This document shows positions 28,157-36,959 of a stretch of 64,000 nucleotides of DNA, piece by piece. The DNA is taken from assembly GCF_916619195.1 (NCBI RefSeq), contig NZ_CAKAKL010000001.1, positions 496,001-560,000 on the forward strand, given 5' to 3'. Origin of the DNA: Inquilinus sp. Marseille-Q2685 (GTDB lineage Bacteria > Pseudomonadota > Alphaproteobacteria > DSM-16000 > Inquilinaceae). Both the position numbers and the translations under genes were made by a program. Under the pieces are notes generated by a model. The model had not been told where the DNA came from, did no database searches, and worked only from the letters and a program-made list of their open reading frames with translations. Numbering within the stretch: position 1 is the first letter of the stretch; the number at the start of each line of letters is the position of its first letter.

Positions 28157-28915
28157 TTGCGCCAGCCGGCGGCGTCTGTCGAGGAGGCGGCGCCTCGGTT
28201 TTCGCTTTCGTCCGCCCGCCGGGTGCGGGCAAATGGACGGGGCAGCAGGGGCGACGCCTTGGACCGGATCGAGAGCAGCGAGGGCAGGACGCGGGCGCGC
28301 TGGCAGCGCGACCCGGAGGGCATGCGCCAGCGCATCCTGGATGCGGCGCTGGCCGAGTTCACCCGGCACGGCTTCGGCGGCGCCCGGATCGACCGCATCG
28401 CCGCGGCCGCCGGCGCCAACAAACGGATGCTCTACTATCACGTCGGCAACAAGGAGACGCTGTACCTGGCGGTGCTGGAGGCGACCTATGCCCGCATCCG
28501 CACCGCCGAGCGCGCGCTGAACCTGGAGAGCCTGGCGCCGGACGCGGCCATCGCCCGGCTGGTCGAGTTCACCTGGAGCTACTTCCTGGAGCACCCGGAA
28601 TTCCTGATCATGCTGAACCAGGAGAACCTGTACCAGGCGCGGCACCTGAAGAAGTCGCCCAATGTCCGCCCCCTGCACTCCCCCTTCGTCGAGATGATCG
28701 GTGAGGTGCTGGACCGCGGCGTCGCGGCCGGCGCGTTCCGGGCGGGGATCGACCCGGTGCAGCTCTACATCTCGATCGCAGGCCTGGCCTATTTCTACGT
28801 CTCGAACCGCTGGACGCTCGGCGTCATCTTCGACCGCGACCTGTTCGAGCCTCAGGCCCGCGCCGACCGGCTGGCCCACATGACCGACCTGGTGCTGGCG
28901 GCGCTCAGGCCGTGA
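28157..28915 (+). CDS. TetR-family transcriptional regulator
   Basis: A TetR repressor-like protein of up to 252 aa. The DNA-binding domain follows a basic N-terminal extension: RQRILDAALAEFTRHGFGGA, RIDRIAAAAGANKRMLYYHV and GNKETLYLAVLEA. The C-terminal ligand domain resembles the TetR_C_6-type sensors. The ATG at 28157 gives an unusually long N-terminus; TTG 28259, preceded by AGGGGCG, is a plausible real start. Candidate targets are the adjacent pgm gene or the NitT-type ABC operon, whose upstream inverted repeat lies at 34091. Confidence 0.88.
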   Translation: MRQPAASVEEAAPRFSLSSARRVRANGRGSRGDALDRIESSEGRTRARWQRDPEGMRQRILDAALAEFTRHGFGGARIDRIAAAAGANKRMLYYHVGNKETLYLAVLEATYARIRTAERALNLESLAPDAAIARLVEFTWSYFLEHPEFLIMLNQENLYQARHLKKSPNVRPLHSPFVEMIGEVLDRGVAAGAFRAGIDPVQLYISIAGLAYFYVSNRWTLGVIFDRDLFEPQARADRLAHMTDLVLAALRP

Positions 28916-29164
28916 GGCTGTGGCCTACGGCCGGCGCCGGCCGGTCGGATTTCCGATAAATCCTCCGATCTTGCGAATGATTGTTCATGCCCCATTCGCA
29001 ATCTCATGCCGCTTCGTCGTTATATTCGTTCGCGAATACTGAAAATATCTTCCGTTCAGAGCATTTCCTCGATCCGTCGACCGCACCCGCCGTCTACAAG
29101 AAAGATCCGGCGGGCAACGGCAGACCGATCTTCAGAAATTCCATCAAACTCTTCAGGTGACACG

Positions 29165-31573
29165 ATGGCGCTGACCCTGATCAAGCACAGCCTTGCCGAT
29201 TGCCGGGCTGCTCATTCGCGCATCTACGATGTCGAGATCCATGACGGGGTTTCGTGGAAACCCTACGGCCGACTGGCGGTGATGCGGGACGCCGTGACCC
29301 TCGACGAGCGGCATGTCCGCTCGATCGACTATCACGGCGCGAACCATGCCCTGCTCCTGCGGGGCAAGGCCGGCGATCCCTCGGTCCAGGCCCGCCTCAA
29401 CCTGACGGAATGCGGCAGGGGCTTCATCGGCACGGTCTCGACCGGCGGCGGCGTTCCCCAGGCGGTGCGGGGGACGGCCCTGGAGCAGGTCTACCACACG
29501 CAGCGCCATCTCGCGGCCGACCCCGAGGCGCCGTTCCGGCCCTGGGAAGACTTCACGATCAAATCCGAATGGGTCGACAACGAGCTGAAGATCACCTACC
29601 TGCTCGGCACCGACGACGTCAGCAACCGGGTCCGCGTGACCAAGGTCGACCGCCCCAAGGGCGAGACCTGGCTCGAGATGACGCCCGAGTTCAACCCGCC
29701 GTTCCGGCAGGACACCTTCGTCATCACCCTGCAATCGGGCAATCATTCCTTCGGCGGCACCTATACGGACGACGACGGCGTCGCCTATGCCTGGCGCGGC
29801 GGCACCGCGCCCGCCATCCTGGAGGCTCACACCGCGGTGTTCCGGGCGGCCCACGCCAGCCGGCGCACGGCCCTCGCTGCGATGGCGGCGGAAGCCACGG
29901 GGCCGACGCTGTCGCTCCAGGACCTGGACAACATCTCCTCGATCCAGATCGTCACGGATTCCAAGGGCAACCAGCAGACCGTGGACTTCGCCCAGATCAC
30001 CTGCGGCGGATACTTCAACAAGTGCCTGGTCAACGCCCTCGACCAGAAGTGGATCGACGGGATCTACGGCCACGCCTTCGACCTGCCCGGCGGCGTGACC
30101 AAGGTCTTCGACAAATCCAAGCCGTTCTTCAAGGACAACGCGGTCCTCGGAACCGGGCAGATGCTGTACGACAATCTCGGGACCAGCCCCAACTACCAGG
30201 ACCTGATCAAGCGCATCAACAGCCAGGCGATGAAGACCGTCTGGACCGATATGGGCAAGAGCGACACGGCCGGGGTCGCCTACCAGGAGGCGAGCAGCGC
30301 GCTCTACATCCAGGGCTATCGCGACGGCGTCGCGCAGATGCAGCCCTACCTGCAGGATAATCCCGAGAAATGGGCCGAGGATTATTTCAACTGGCTGTCC
30401 GACGCCGCCAACCTGCTGACCTGGCAGATCCAGGTCGCCAGCCACATGTTCGACAACGTCAAGACCCGCATGTACGAGTGGTACGTGAAGCTGCAGGTCC
30501 TGGCGCCGGACAAGGATTACGGCCAGCGCTTCATGACCATCGCTTATGCGGCGCTGCTGGGCGTGAACTATTCGAAATCCCAGTGGTCGGAGGACCTGAA
30601 GCCCTTCCTGAAGAGCCTGATCGAGCAGGCCATTGCCGGCAAGGTCGACCCGTCGATCATGGACGAGATCCAGCAGCAGGCGGCGCAGGAGAACCAGGAG
30701 CTGCTGCGGACGCTGATCACCACGCAGGACGAGATCAACAGCCTGGTGGACGGCATCGCCGCGGCCCTGACCGCCTACCAGCTGAAGAAGAGCCTGCAGC
30801 AGCTGGCCCAGGATCCGGCGGCGCAGGCGCTGATCGGCCAGCAGCTCCAGGGCCCGCAATACCAGGCCTGGAACGAGCTGACCCGCAAGGGCAAGGCCGG
30901 CGGCCTCCTGAGCATGCTGTTCTACGGCGCCACGGCCGGGTACCTGATCTATTCCATCGCCGACAACGCCAAGAAGCCGCTCACGCCCCGGCAGATCATC
31001 GAAGAGATCAACATGGGCATCCTGGCCCTGGCGATCCTGGTGAAGGGCGTCCAGAAGATGATGTCCCTGGGGGTGGGCCGCTTCCTCGAGACCTTCGCCG
31101 CGGCCGGCGAGGGCGGCGCCTTCCGGACCTTCGCGGGCGACATCGCCACCTGGTTCAAGGAAGGCGGAAAGATCGTCCCCGAGGGCAAGCTGGGCAAGGC
31201 CTTCGTGACGATCTTCGGCGAGAGCTCGGCGGAGTTCATGGCCCGGCGCATCGGCCCGGCCATGGCGGTGGCCGGCATGGTGCTGTCGGCCTTCATGCTG
31301 TACGACGCGATCAAGTCGGGGACCGTCCGCGATATCGTCTTCGAGGCGCTGAACACCTTCTTCGCCCTGGCGGACGTCGTCTTCATCGGCCTCGAGCTGC
31401 TGAGCGTCGGCTGGGCCGGGCCGGTGGGCCTCGCCATCGCCGTGGTGGGCGTCATCGTCATCCTGGTCCAGTTCATCTGGGGGCTGATCGATCCGCCGAA
31501 GCCGCCGCCCGATCCGATCACCGAGTTCGTCGATGGCCCCATGGTCGCGCGGGGCTTCGCCCGCGCCGCCTGA
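29165..31573 (+). CDS. Unrecognised 802-aa protein with hydrophobic C-terminal region
   Basis: I do not recognise this protein. There is no N-terminal signal peptide. Residues ~1-230 look β-rich, with repeated aromatic/glycine patterns (SWKPYGRLAVMRD, YAWRGGTAPAILEAHTAVFR). Residues ~250-560 are mostly helical and Gln/Asp-rich. Four hydrophobic stretches follow at ~578-598, ~618-637, ~695-712 and ~728-775; the last is a long, nearly uncharged hairpin with a GWAGPVG turn, like the membrane hairpin of pore-forming proteins. ATG 29165 is chosen for the CAGGTGA sequence upstream. It leads a probable operon with the Hint-domain gene 78 nt downstream. Confidence 0.8.
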   Translation: MALTLIKHSLADCRAAHSRIYDVEIHDGVSWKPYGRLAVMRDAVTLDERHVRSIDYHGANHALLLRGKAGDPSVQARLNLTECGRGFIGTVSTGGGVPQAVRGTALEQVYHTQRHLAADPEAPFRPWEDFTIKSEWVDNELKITYLLGTDDVSNRVRVTKVDRPKGETWLEMTPEFNPPFRQDTFVITLQSGNHSFGGTYTDDDGVAYAWRGGTAPAILEAHTAVFRAAHASRRTALAAMAAEATGPTLSLQDLDNISSIQIVTDSKGNQQTVDFAQITCGGYFNKCLVNALDQKWIDGIYGHAFDLPGGVTKVFDKSKPFFKDNAVLGTGQMLYDNLGTSPNYQDLIKRINSQAMKTVWTDMGKSDTAGVAYQEASSALYIQGYRDGVAQMQPYLQDNPEKWAEDYFNWLSDAANLLTWQIQVASHMFDNVKTRMYEWYVKLQVLAPDKDYGQRFMTIAYAALLGVNYSKSQWSEDLKPFLKSLIEQAIAGKVDPSIMDEIQQQAAQENQELLRTLITTQDEINSLVDGIAAALTAYQLKKSLQQLAQDPAAQALIGQQLQGPQYQAWNELTRKGKAGGLLSMLFYGATAGYLIYSIADNAKKPLTPRQIIEEINMGILALAILVKGVQKMMSLGVGRFLETFAAAGEGGAFRTFAGDIATWFKEGGKIVPEGKLGKAFVTIFGESSAEFMARRIGPAMAVAGMVLSAFMLYDAIKSGTVRDIVFEALNTFFALADVVFIGLELLSVGWAGPVGLAIAVVGVIVILVQFIWGLIDPPKPPPDPITEFVDGPMVARGFARAA

Positions 31574-31651
31574 CGGCCATGGCCGGGCCGGCCTGTCCGG
31601 CTCGGCCCCTCGCCTTCTTCGGGAAAAACGCAAGACAGGACGGTCAGCGCC

Positions 31652-33166
31652 ATGCTGCTCCACATCGCACGTCCGGCCATCGCCGTCGCGGAGACGGACG
31701 ACCCGGTGATCGAGGCCATGGTCAACCTGATGCCGGACTACAGCGCCGGCGGGCGGCTGCACGACCTCTACGTCAACAAGCTGCGTTCCGCATTGCCGGG
31801 CAATTACTCGCAGCTCATCGGCTCGGGCCCGTCCTTCCGCAGCATCTTCTTTCCGGACTGGCAGCCGGACCCGCTGCTGAGCCTGGTCGGGAACACCGGC
31901 CTGGACGACGGGTGGTGGAGCGGCTTCTCGGTCGCCGTCCTGTGCCAGGCCATCGCGGAGATGGGCAGCCGCATCCGCGGCCAGATGCTGACCGACAAGA
32001 TCAACGCCGACGTGTCGTCCTTCAACGGCACGCTGCGCGCCCGGTCGTCCCGCGTCTACGCGCAGGTCCTGGCGACGACCTATGCCCCCCTCGTCTCGCT
32101 GCTCCAGCAGGTGAACCGGGACACCGCCAGGCAGCAGTTCCGCGAGTCTCTCCTGAGCAACGTCCTGAACCGGCAGCTCTGGTACCAGGCCGGGATGTGG
32201 ACGAGCCCCGATTGGGAGATGTTCAACCAGTACGCCAAATACATCGCCCTGGGCGCCTCGGACGCCGAGGTGGACACCCTGATCGGCGAGCTGCAGGCCG
32301 CGGGCCTTCCCGTTCCCTCGCAGGTGAACCAGGAGGGCTGGCGCAGCTATGCGGAAGAGCTGCGGAACAAGCCGAACGTCGATGTGAACGACATCCGCGG
32401 CGAAACCGCTGGCCCGATCGGCCGGACGACATATCTGCCGAATTTCGGCGGGGGCATGCCTGCCTCCCTGCCCAACGGCAACTGCTACGAGTTCACCGCC
32501 AGCAGCCAGCCCGGCACGAGCTACCGCGGTTCGCCGAGCGGCTGCTGCTTCACCGGGAACACCCGGGTGCTGGGCCAGGACGGCACGCCGGTTCCGCTGT
32601 GGCAGGTCAAGCCGGGCGACAAGGTCCTGACCCGTGACGGCACGGCCACCGTGGCCTTCGTCGCGCGGCCCCTGCGGGCGGGCCGCCGGCTCTACCGGTT
32701 CGCGGGGGAAGGCCCGGTGTTCACGGAGACCCACCCGTTCCTGAACGCGGCGCCGCCGGACCCGGCGGTTTCCGTCCCGATGCTGCTGGCGCTCGACCCG
32801 CGGCGCCTGGCGTGGGACGTCCCCACCCTCGGCGAGAACGGCATCGGGACGCTGGAGGCCGGCAGCCTCCTGTGGACCCGCGCCGCCGGCGCCGACCGGC
32901 TGCCCGTGCCGGCTGCGGCCGGCAGGATCGAGGAGGTCGAGGACGCCGGCGATGAAGGCCTCTTCGACCTGAACCTGGCCACGGATTCGGGGGCGAGGCA
33001 GGAGTTCTGGGCCGGAGACGGCGACACGTTCTATCTGGTCTCGCCCGAATTCCCGGTGATCGAGGAGGCGGGCGCGGCGGCCATCACGATGGTCGCTATC
33101 ATGGAAGGCCTGTCCGCGGCCGCGGGCTGGACCCGTCCAGATGGCCGCCGGGCATCGTCGACGTGA
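31652..33166 (+). CDS. Hint-domain (hedgehog/intein-type) protein
   Basis: A 504-aa protein. Residues ~1-290 are an unrecognised, largely helical region with no signal peptide. From C299 a Hint autoprocessing domain begins: CFTGNTRVLGQDG, VKPGDKVLTRDG and the TxxH block FTETHPFLN (T358, H361), followed by the DLNLATDSG and FYLVSPEF strands. A preceding Cys-Gly pair (GCC) is the potential scissile site. The tail lacks the His-Asn end of splicing inteins, so N-terminal cleavage or a hedgehog-type transfer is more likely than splicing. It overlaps the next gene by 4 nt (GTGA). Confidence 0.82.
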   Translation: MLLHIARPAIAVAETDDPVIEAMVNLMPDYSAGGRLHDLYVNKLRSALPGNYSQLIGSGPSFRSIFFPDWQPDPLLSLVGNTGLDDGWWSGFSVAVLCQAIAEMGSRIRGQMLTDKINADVSSFNGTLRARSSRVYAQVLATTYAPLVSLLQQVNRDTARQQFRESLLSNVLNRQLWYQAGMWTSPDWEMFNQYAKYIALGASDAEVDTLIGELQAAGLPVPSQVNQEGWRSYAEELRNKPNVDVNDIRGETAGPIGRTTYLPNFGGGMPASLPNGNCYEFTASSQPGTSYRGSPSGCCFTGNTRVLGQDGTPVPLWQVKPGDKVLTRDGTATVAFVARPLRAGRRLYRFAGEGPVFTETHPFLNAAPPDPAVSVPMLLALDPRRLAWDVPTLGENGIGTLEAGSLLWTRAAGADRLPVPAAAGRIEEVEDAGDEGLFDLNLATDSGARQEFWAGDGDTFYLVSPEFPVIEEAGAAAITMVAIMEGLSAAAGWTRPDGRRASST

Positions 33167-33936
33167 TCAATGGCTTCGGCGTCGGCGTCTTCTACCGGGC
33201 GCTGAGGGAAGGCCTCGCCACCACCCCCTCCTTCGGCGCCCCGGCCCCGTCGGCCCCGCTCGACGCCCGCATCGGCCGCCTCTACGGCAGCCTCGACGCC
33301 GCGACGGCGGATTCGGCGGCGATGGTGGCGGCCCTGTTCGACGGGCTGATGTCCACGGTCGGCCAATGGCTGGCCTCGATCGTCGCCACCGGCTGGCGGA
33401 CGTCGCTCAACCTGGGCGGCGACGTGCTGGCGGTGACGGTCTTCGACCTCGCGCTGACCCCGGCAAACCCGATTCCCGCCGACACGCCGATCCGGCTCGA
33501 CCTCGCCGTGGACGGCCGGGCATCATCGGCGGGCAGCCGCATGTGGGACCGCCGCGGGCGGGCCAACACCCGGTTCCATCACTATTTCGACCAGATCGTC
33601 CATCTCGACATGGCGGGGGAAGACAGGCCCCTCCGGCTGACCTTCGCCGCCACGATCGACGGCGCGCCGATCCCGACGCTGTCCGCGGAGGTGCCGCTGG
33701 TGTTCGGCGACTCCCTCCATTCCCTGCAATCGGCCGTGCTGCGCGATGCCGCCGGCGCGGCGGTCGGGACCATCCGCTTCGACACGCGGCGGCTAGGCCC
33801 GGACCTGGCGTCGCAGGAGTTGGCCGGCAGCGGCCTGTGGACGGGCGACGCGGCCGAGGCCTATGCCAACGCCCTGGGGGCCGCGATGGTGCAGCCGATC
33901 CTGACCGGGCTGAGGACCCTGGCTCCGGCGGATTGA
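33163..33936 (+). CDS. Unrecognised 257-aa protein of the Hint cluster
   Basis: I do not recognise a family. It starts at GTG 33163 within the stop of the Hint gene, so it is translationally coupled to it. Residues ~1-80 are helical. Residues ~85-200 are rich in alternating hydrophobic residues consistent with a β-sandwich (VLAVTVFDLALTP, PIRLDLAVDG, PLRLTFAATIDG). The C-terminus is again helical. No cysteine pairs, signal peptide or membrane segment are seen. It could be an immunity, chaperone or structural partner of the two larger proteins; this rests only on operon position. Confidence 0.75.
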   Translation: MINGFGVGVFYRALREGLATTPSFGAPAPSAPLDARIGRLYGSLDAATADSAAMVAALFDGLMSTVGQWLASIVATGWRTSLNLGGDVLAVTVFDLALTPANPIPADTPIRLDLAVDGRASSAGSRMWDRRGRANTRFHHYFDQIVHLDMAGEDRPLRLTFAATIDGAPIPTLSAEVPLVFGDSLHSLQSAVLRDAAGAAVGTIRFDTRRLGPDLASQELAGSGLWTGDAAEAYANALGAAMVQPILTGLRTLAPAD

Positions 33937-34090
33937 GGCTCCGGCTCGCCGGCTCGAAGCGCAACGGAAGCGGTCACAACCGTCGCCGGACGCCCACGCC
34001 CGCCTGCCATTCCCGACCCGCGGGGTCACGCAACGAAACGCCCGGGATACGACTTCCCCGCTTCCCCCTCTTGACCCCCGCCCCGCTCCA

Positions 34091-34125
34091 CAGCAGGATT
34101 TTAACCAACGAGTTAATTTCTGCTG
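34091..34125. promoter_or_regulatory. Inverted repeat upstream of the NitT-type ABC operon
   Basis: A 35-bp near-palindrome: CAGCAG at 34091 pairs with CTGCTG ending at 34125, and the inner TTAAC/GTTAA arms flank a 6-nt centre. It is strikingly AT-rich for this genome and lies 34 bp before the permease start, so it is a good candidate operator, perhaps for the TetR protein at 28157. Confidence 0.5.
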
Positions 34126-34158
34126 GGCCGATCCGAAGCCCGGGACCGGGAGACGCCG

Positions 34159-34968
34159 ATGGGACCGCGAAGCGCCCGCGACCGCGCTGTTGGTCTGTTG
34201 CAGGCCGGCTGGGTCAGGCCCGTCATCCTGCTGCTGATCATCATCGTGCTATGGGACCTGGCGATCCGGGTGTTCCGCCTGCCGCCCTACCAGGTGCCGG
34301 CGCCCTGGGACGTGATCGTCACGCTGTGGCGCGACGGGCCGGAGCTGCTGTCGCAATCGGTGCCCACCACCATCGCCACCGTGTTGGGCTTCCTGCTGTC
34401 GGCCGCCATCGGCATCCCGACCGCGATGCTGATCGCCGGCTCGCGCACGATCGAGGCCTATCTCTACCCGCTGCTGGTGTTCTCGCAGTCGATCCCGAAG
34501 GTGGCGGTCGCGCCGCTCTTCGTCGTCTGGTTCGGCTTCGGGCTCGAGCCTAAGGTGATCTCGGCCTTCCTGCTCGGCGTGTTTCCCGTGGTGGTCTCGG
34601 CGGTGCAGGGCTTCAAGTCGCTCGACCCGGACACGCTCGACCTGGCCCGGGCCATGGCCGCCAGCCGCTGGCAGGTGTTCCGCATGGTCGGGCTGCCCGC
34701 GGCGATGCCGGCGATCTTCTCCGGCCTCAAGGTCTCGGTGACGTTGGCCGTGGTCGGCGCCGTGGTCGGCGAGTTCGTCGGCGCCAATTCCGGCATCGGC
34801 TTCGTGCTGCAGCGATCGATCGGCAATTTCGAGCTGCCGACCATGTTCGCGGCGCTGATGATCCTGGCGCTGCTGGGCGTGGTGCTGTTCTGGCTGGTCG
34901 ACCTGGTCGAGCGGCTGGTGATCCCGTGGCACGCCAGCCGGCGCCGCGAGCTGATCGTCGCCGCCTGA
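34159..34968 (+). CDS. ABC transporter permease, NitT/TauT family
   Basis: A 269-aa inner-membrane permease with about six helices. The cytoplasmic EAA loop is visible (MAASRWQVFRMVGLPAAMPA), followed by IFSGLKVSVTLAVVGAVVGEF, which is typical of SsuC/TauC-like permeases. With the binding protein and ATPase downstream it forms a complete uptake system for a small organic compound such as a sulfonate, nitrate-like ion or pyrimidine precursor; the substrate is not deducible. The inverted repeat at 34091-34125 lies just upstream. Confidence 0.92.
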   Translation: MGPRSARDRAVGLLQAGWVRPVILLLIIIVLWDLAIRVFRLPPYQVPAPWDVIVTLWRDGPELLSQSVPTTIATVLGFLLSAAIGIPTAMLIAGSRTIEAYLYPLLVFSQSIPKVAVAPLFVVWFGFGLEPKVISAFLLGVFPVVVSAVQGFKSLDPDTLDLARAMAASRWQVFRMVGLPAAMPAIFSGLKVSVTLAVVGAVVGEFVGANSGIGFVLQRSIGNFELPTMFAALMILALLGVVLFWLVDLVERLVIPWHASRRRELIVAA

Positions 34969-34999
34969 CGCGGCAAACAGACAACAGGGGAGGAAAACC

Positions 35000-35977
35000 A
35001 TGATCCGCAGCCTGCTGGTCGCCCTCGGCGTCCTGCTCGCGGCCGGCTCGGCCCAGGCGGCCGACAAGGTCGTGCTGATGCTGAACTGGTACGTCTATGG
35101 CGAGCACACGCCGTTCTTCTACGGCAAGGCCAAGGGCTTCTATGCCGAGCAGGGCATCGACCTGGAGATCCAGGAGGGCCGCGGCTCGGCCATGACCGCC
35201 CAGGCCGTCGCCGCCGGCACCGTCGGCTTCGGCTATTTCGACGTGCCGACCATGATCAAGGCCGCGGCCAAGGGCGCGCCGTTGGTCTCGGTCGGGGTGC
35301 TGCTGCAGAAGAGCCCGATGTCGGTGATGGGCTTCACCGACAAGAACATCCGCAAGCCGGAGGACATCAAGGGCAAGACCGTGGCCACCACGCCCGGCGA
35401 TTCGCTGTCGCAGATCTGGCCCTTCTTCCTGCAGAAGACCGGCCTGTCGGAGAGCGACTTCCGCACCGTCTCCGGCGACGCCCAGACCAAGCTGAACGCC
35501 GTGATCAACGGCCAGGCCGACCTGCTGCTGGGCTATGCCATGGACCAGAGCATGAAGATCAAGGACGCCACCGGAAAGGACGTCACCCCGATCCTGTTCG
35601 CCGATTACGGGGTCAACATGGTGTCCTCCGGCATCGTCGTGCAGAAGGAGCTGCTGACCGAGAACCCCGACCTGATCCGCCGCTTCATGGCGGCGACGAC
35701 GCAGGCGGTCGAGGCGGCCGAGAAGGCGCCGGCCGAGGCCACCGCCGCGACTCTGGCGGCGCTGCCCAAGGCAGGCAAGCCGGAGACGCTGCAGGAGGGC
35801 TTCGAGCGCACCATCCCGCTGTACCGGACCGAGGAGACGCAGGGCCAGCGGCCGTTCCGCGTCACCGACGCCAACATGGCCGAGACGGTGAAGCTGCTGA
35901 TCGAGTACGGCGGCGTCGACGCCGGCGCGGCCAGCGACCCGAAGGCCTTTTACACCAACGACTTCCTGCCGAAGTGA
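35000..35977 (+). CDS. ABC transporter substrate-binding protein, NMT1/THI5-like
   Basis: A 325-aa periplasmic binding protein. A Sec signal peptide (MIRSLLVALGVLLAAGSAQA) is cleaved near residue 20. The mature protein starts with the NMT1/SsuA-like pattern VVLMLNWYVYGEHTPFFYGK, AKGFYAEQGIDLEIQEGRG and AQAVAAGTVGFGYFDV. The LNWY and acidic-pocket residues resemble pyrimidine or thiamin-precursor binders, but this is not decisive. A GGGGAGG ribosome-binding site precedes the ATG. Confidence 0.92.
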   Translation: MIRSLLVALGVLLAAGSAQAADKVVLMLNWYVYGEHTPFFYGKAKGFYAEQGIDLEIQEGRGSAMTAQAVAAGTVGFGYFDVPTMIKAAAKGAPLVSVGVLLQKSPMSVMGFTDKNIRKPEDIKGKTVATTPGDSLSQIWPFFLQKTGLSESDFRTVSGDAQTKLNAVINGQADLLLGYAMDQSMKIKDATGKDVTPILFADYGVNMVSSGIVVQKELLTENPDLIRRFMAATTQAVEAAEKAPAEATAATLAALPKAGKPETLQEGFERTIPLYRTEETQGQRPFRVTDANMAETVKLLIEYGGVDAGAASDPKAFYTNDFLPK

Positions 35978-36801
35978 GCGGGGGCATGGGCAAGGCGAGG
36001 CTGCACCTGGTGGAGACGGCGGAGGCATCGCGGTCCGCCGTCATCGCCGTCGAGGGTGTGTCGAAGACCTATCGCAGCCGCGACGGCGAGGTGCCGTCGC
36101 TGGCGCCGCTCGACTTCACCATCGACGAGGGCGAGTTCCTGGTCCTGGTCGGCCCGTCCGGCTGCGGCAAGTCGACCCTGCTGCGCATGATCGCCGGCCT
36201 CTTGCCGCCCAGCACCGGCCGGATCCGCCTCGGCGGCCGCGCGGTCGACCGGCCGCACGGCGACGCCGGCATCGTGTTCCAGAGCCCGCTGCTGCTGCCC
36301 TGGCGGAGCGTGCTGGCCAACGTCATGATGCCGGTCGAGGTCAAGCGCCTGCCCCGCGCCGCGCATCTGGACCGGGCGCACCGGCTGCTGCGCATGGTCG
36401 GGCTGGAGGGGTTCGAGGCCAAGCTGCCCTGGCAGCTGTCCGGCGGCATGCAGCAGCGGGTGTCGCTGTGCCGGGCGCTGGTGACCGACCCGTCGATCGT
36501 GCTGATGGACGAGCCCTTCGGCGCGCTCGACGCCATGACGCGGGAGCGGATGAATGTCGAGCTGCAGCGGATCCAGCGCGAGACGCGCAAGACCATCCTC
36601 CTGATCACCCATTCGATCCCGGAGGCGGTGTTCCTGGCCGACCGGGTGCTGGTGATGACGGAGCGGCCGGGGTCGATCGCGGCGATCTACGACGTGCCGC
36701 TGCCGAAGCCGCGCTCGCTCGACGTCATGGGCGACCCGCGCTTCGTCGAGCTGACCCAGCGCATCCGTGGCCATTTCCGCGCCCAGGGCGGGCTCGATTG
36801 A
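35974..36801 (+). CDS. ABC transporter ATP-binding protein, NitT/TauT family
   Basis: A ~275-aa ATPase with Walker A GPSGCGKST, Q-loop FQSPLLLPW, signature LSGGMQQRVSLCRAL, Walker B IVLMDEPFGALD and the H-loop THSIPEA, all intact. It energises the permease at 34159. GTG 35974 overlaps the binding-protein stop; ATG 35986, preceded by GCGGGGG, is an equally likely start. Confidence 0.93.
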   Translation: MSGGMGKARLHLVETAEASRSAVIAVEGVSKTYRSRDGEVPSLAPLDFTIDEGEFLVLVGPSGCGKSTLLRMIAGLLPPSTGRIRLGGRAVDRPHGDAGIVFQSPLLLPWRSVLANVMMPVEVKRLPRAAHLDRAHRLLRMVGLEGFEAKLPWQLSGGMQQRVSLCRALVTDPSIVLMDEPFGALDAMTRERMNVELQRIQRETRKTILLITHSIPEAVFLADRVLVMTERPGSIAAIYDVPLPKPRSLDVMGDPRFVELTQRIRGHFRAQGGLD

Positions 36802-36832
36802 AGGCTGGCTGAAATGCTGCCCCCTTTGTCTT

Positions 36833-36922
36833 CGTCATGGCGAGGCGCATAGCGCCGTGGCCATCCAGGGGGCTGTGCGAGCGGCCCTGGATGGCCACGC
36901 CCCTTCGGGGCTCGCCATGACG
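36833..36922. repeat. Dispersed palindromic repeat, family B, copy 2
   Basis: The second copy of the 26331-26423 element, in direct orientation, with the same outer (CGTCATGGCGAGG / CTCGCCATGACG) and inner (GTGGCCATCCAG / CTGGATGGCCAC) arms. It lies between the ABC operon and the DUF2948 gene. Confidence 0.85.
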
Positions 36923-36959
36923 GTGGGAATTGTCGGGACCGTTACATGAGCCCCGACGA

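Noticed and set aside
29153..32734. 1193-codon open frame on the minus strand
   Set aside because: It is the reverse-frame shadow of the unknown cluster. Its composition (His/Asp/Val/Gly/Arg-rich, no motifs) is typical of antisense frames in GC-rich DNA, and the plus-strand genes have good starts and a Hint domain.
26331..36922. Composite transposon ending in the two family B repeats
   Set aside because: No transposase, integrase or target-site duplication is visible. The ends are palindromic extragenic repeats rather than insertion sequences, so only a repeat-bounded segment is claimed.
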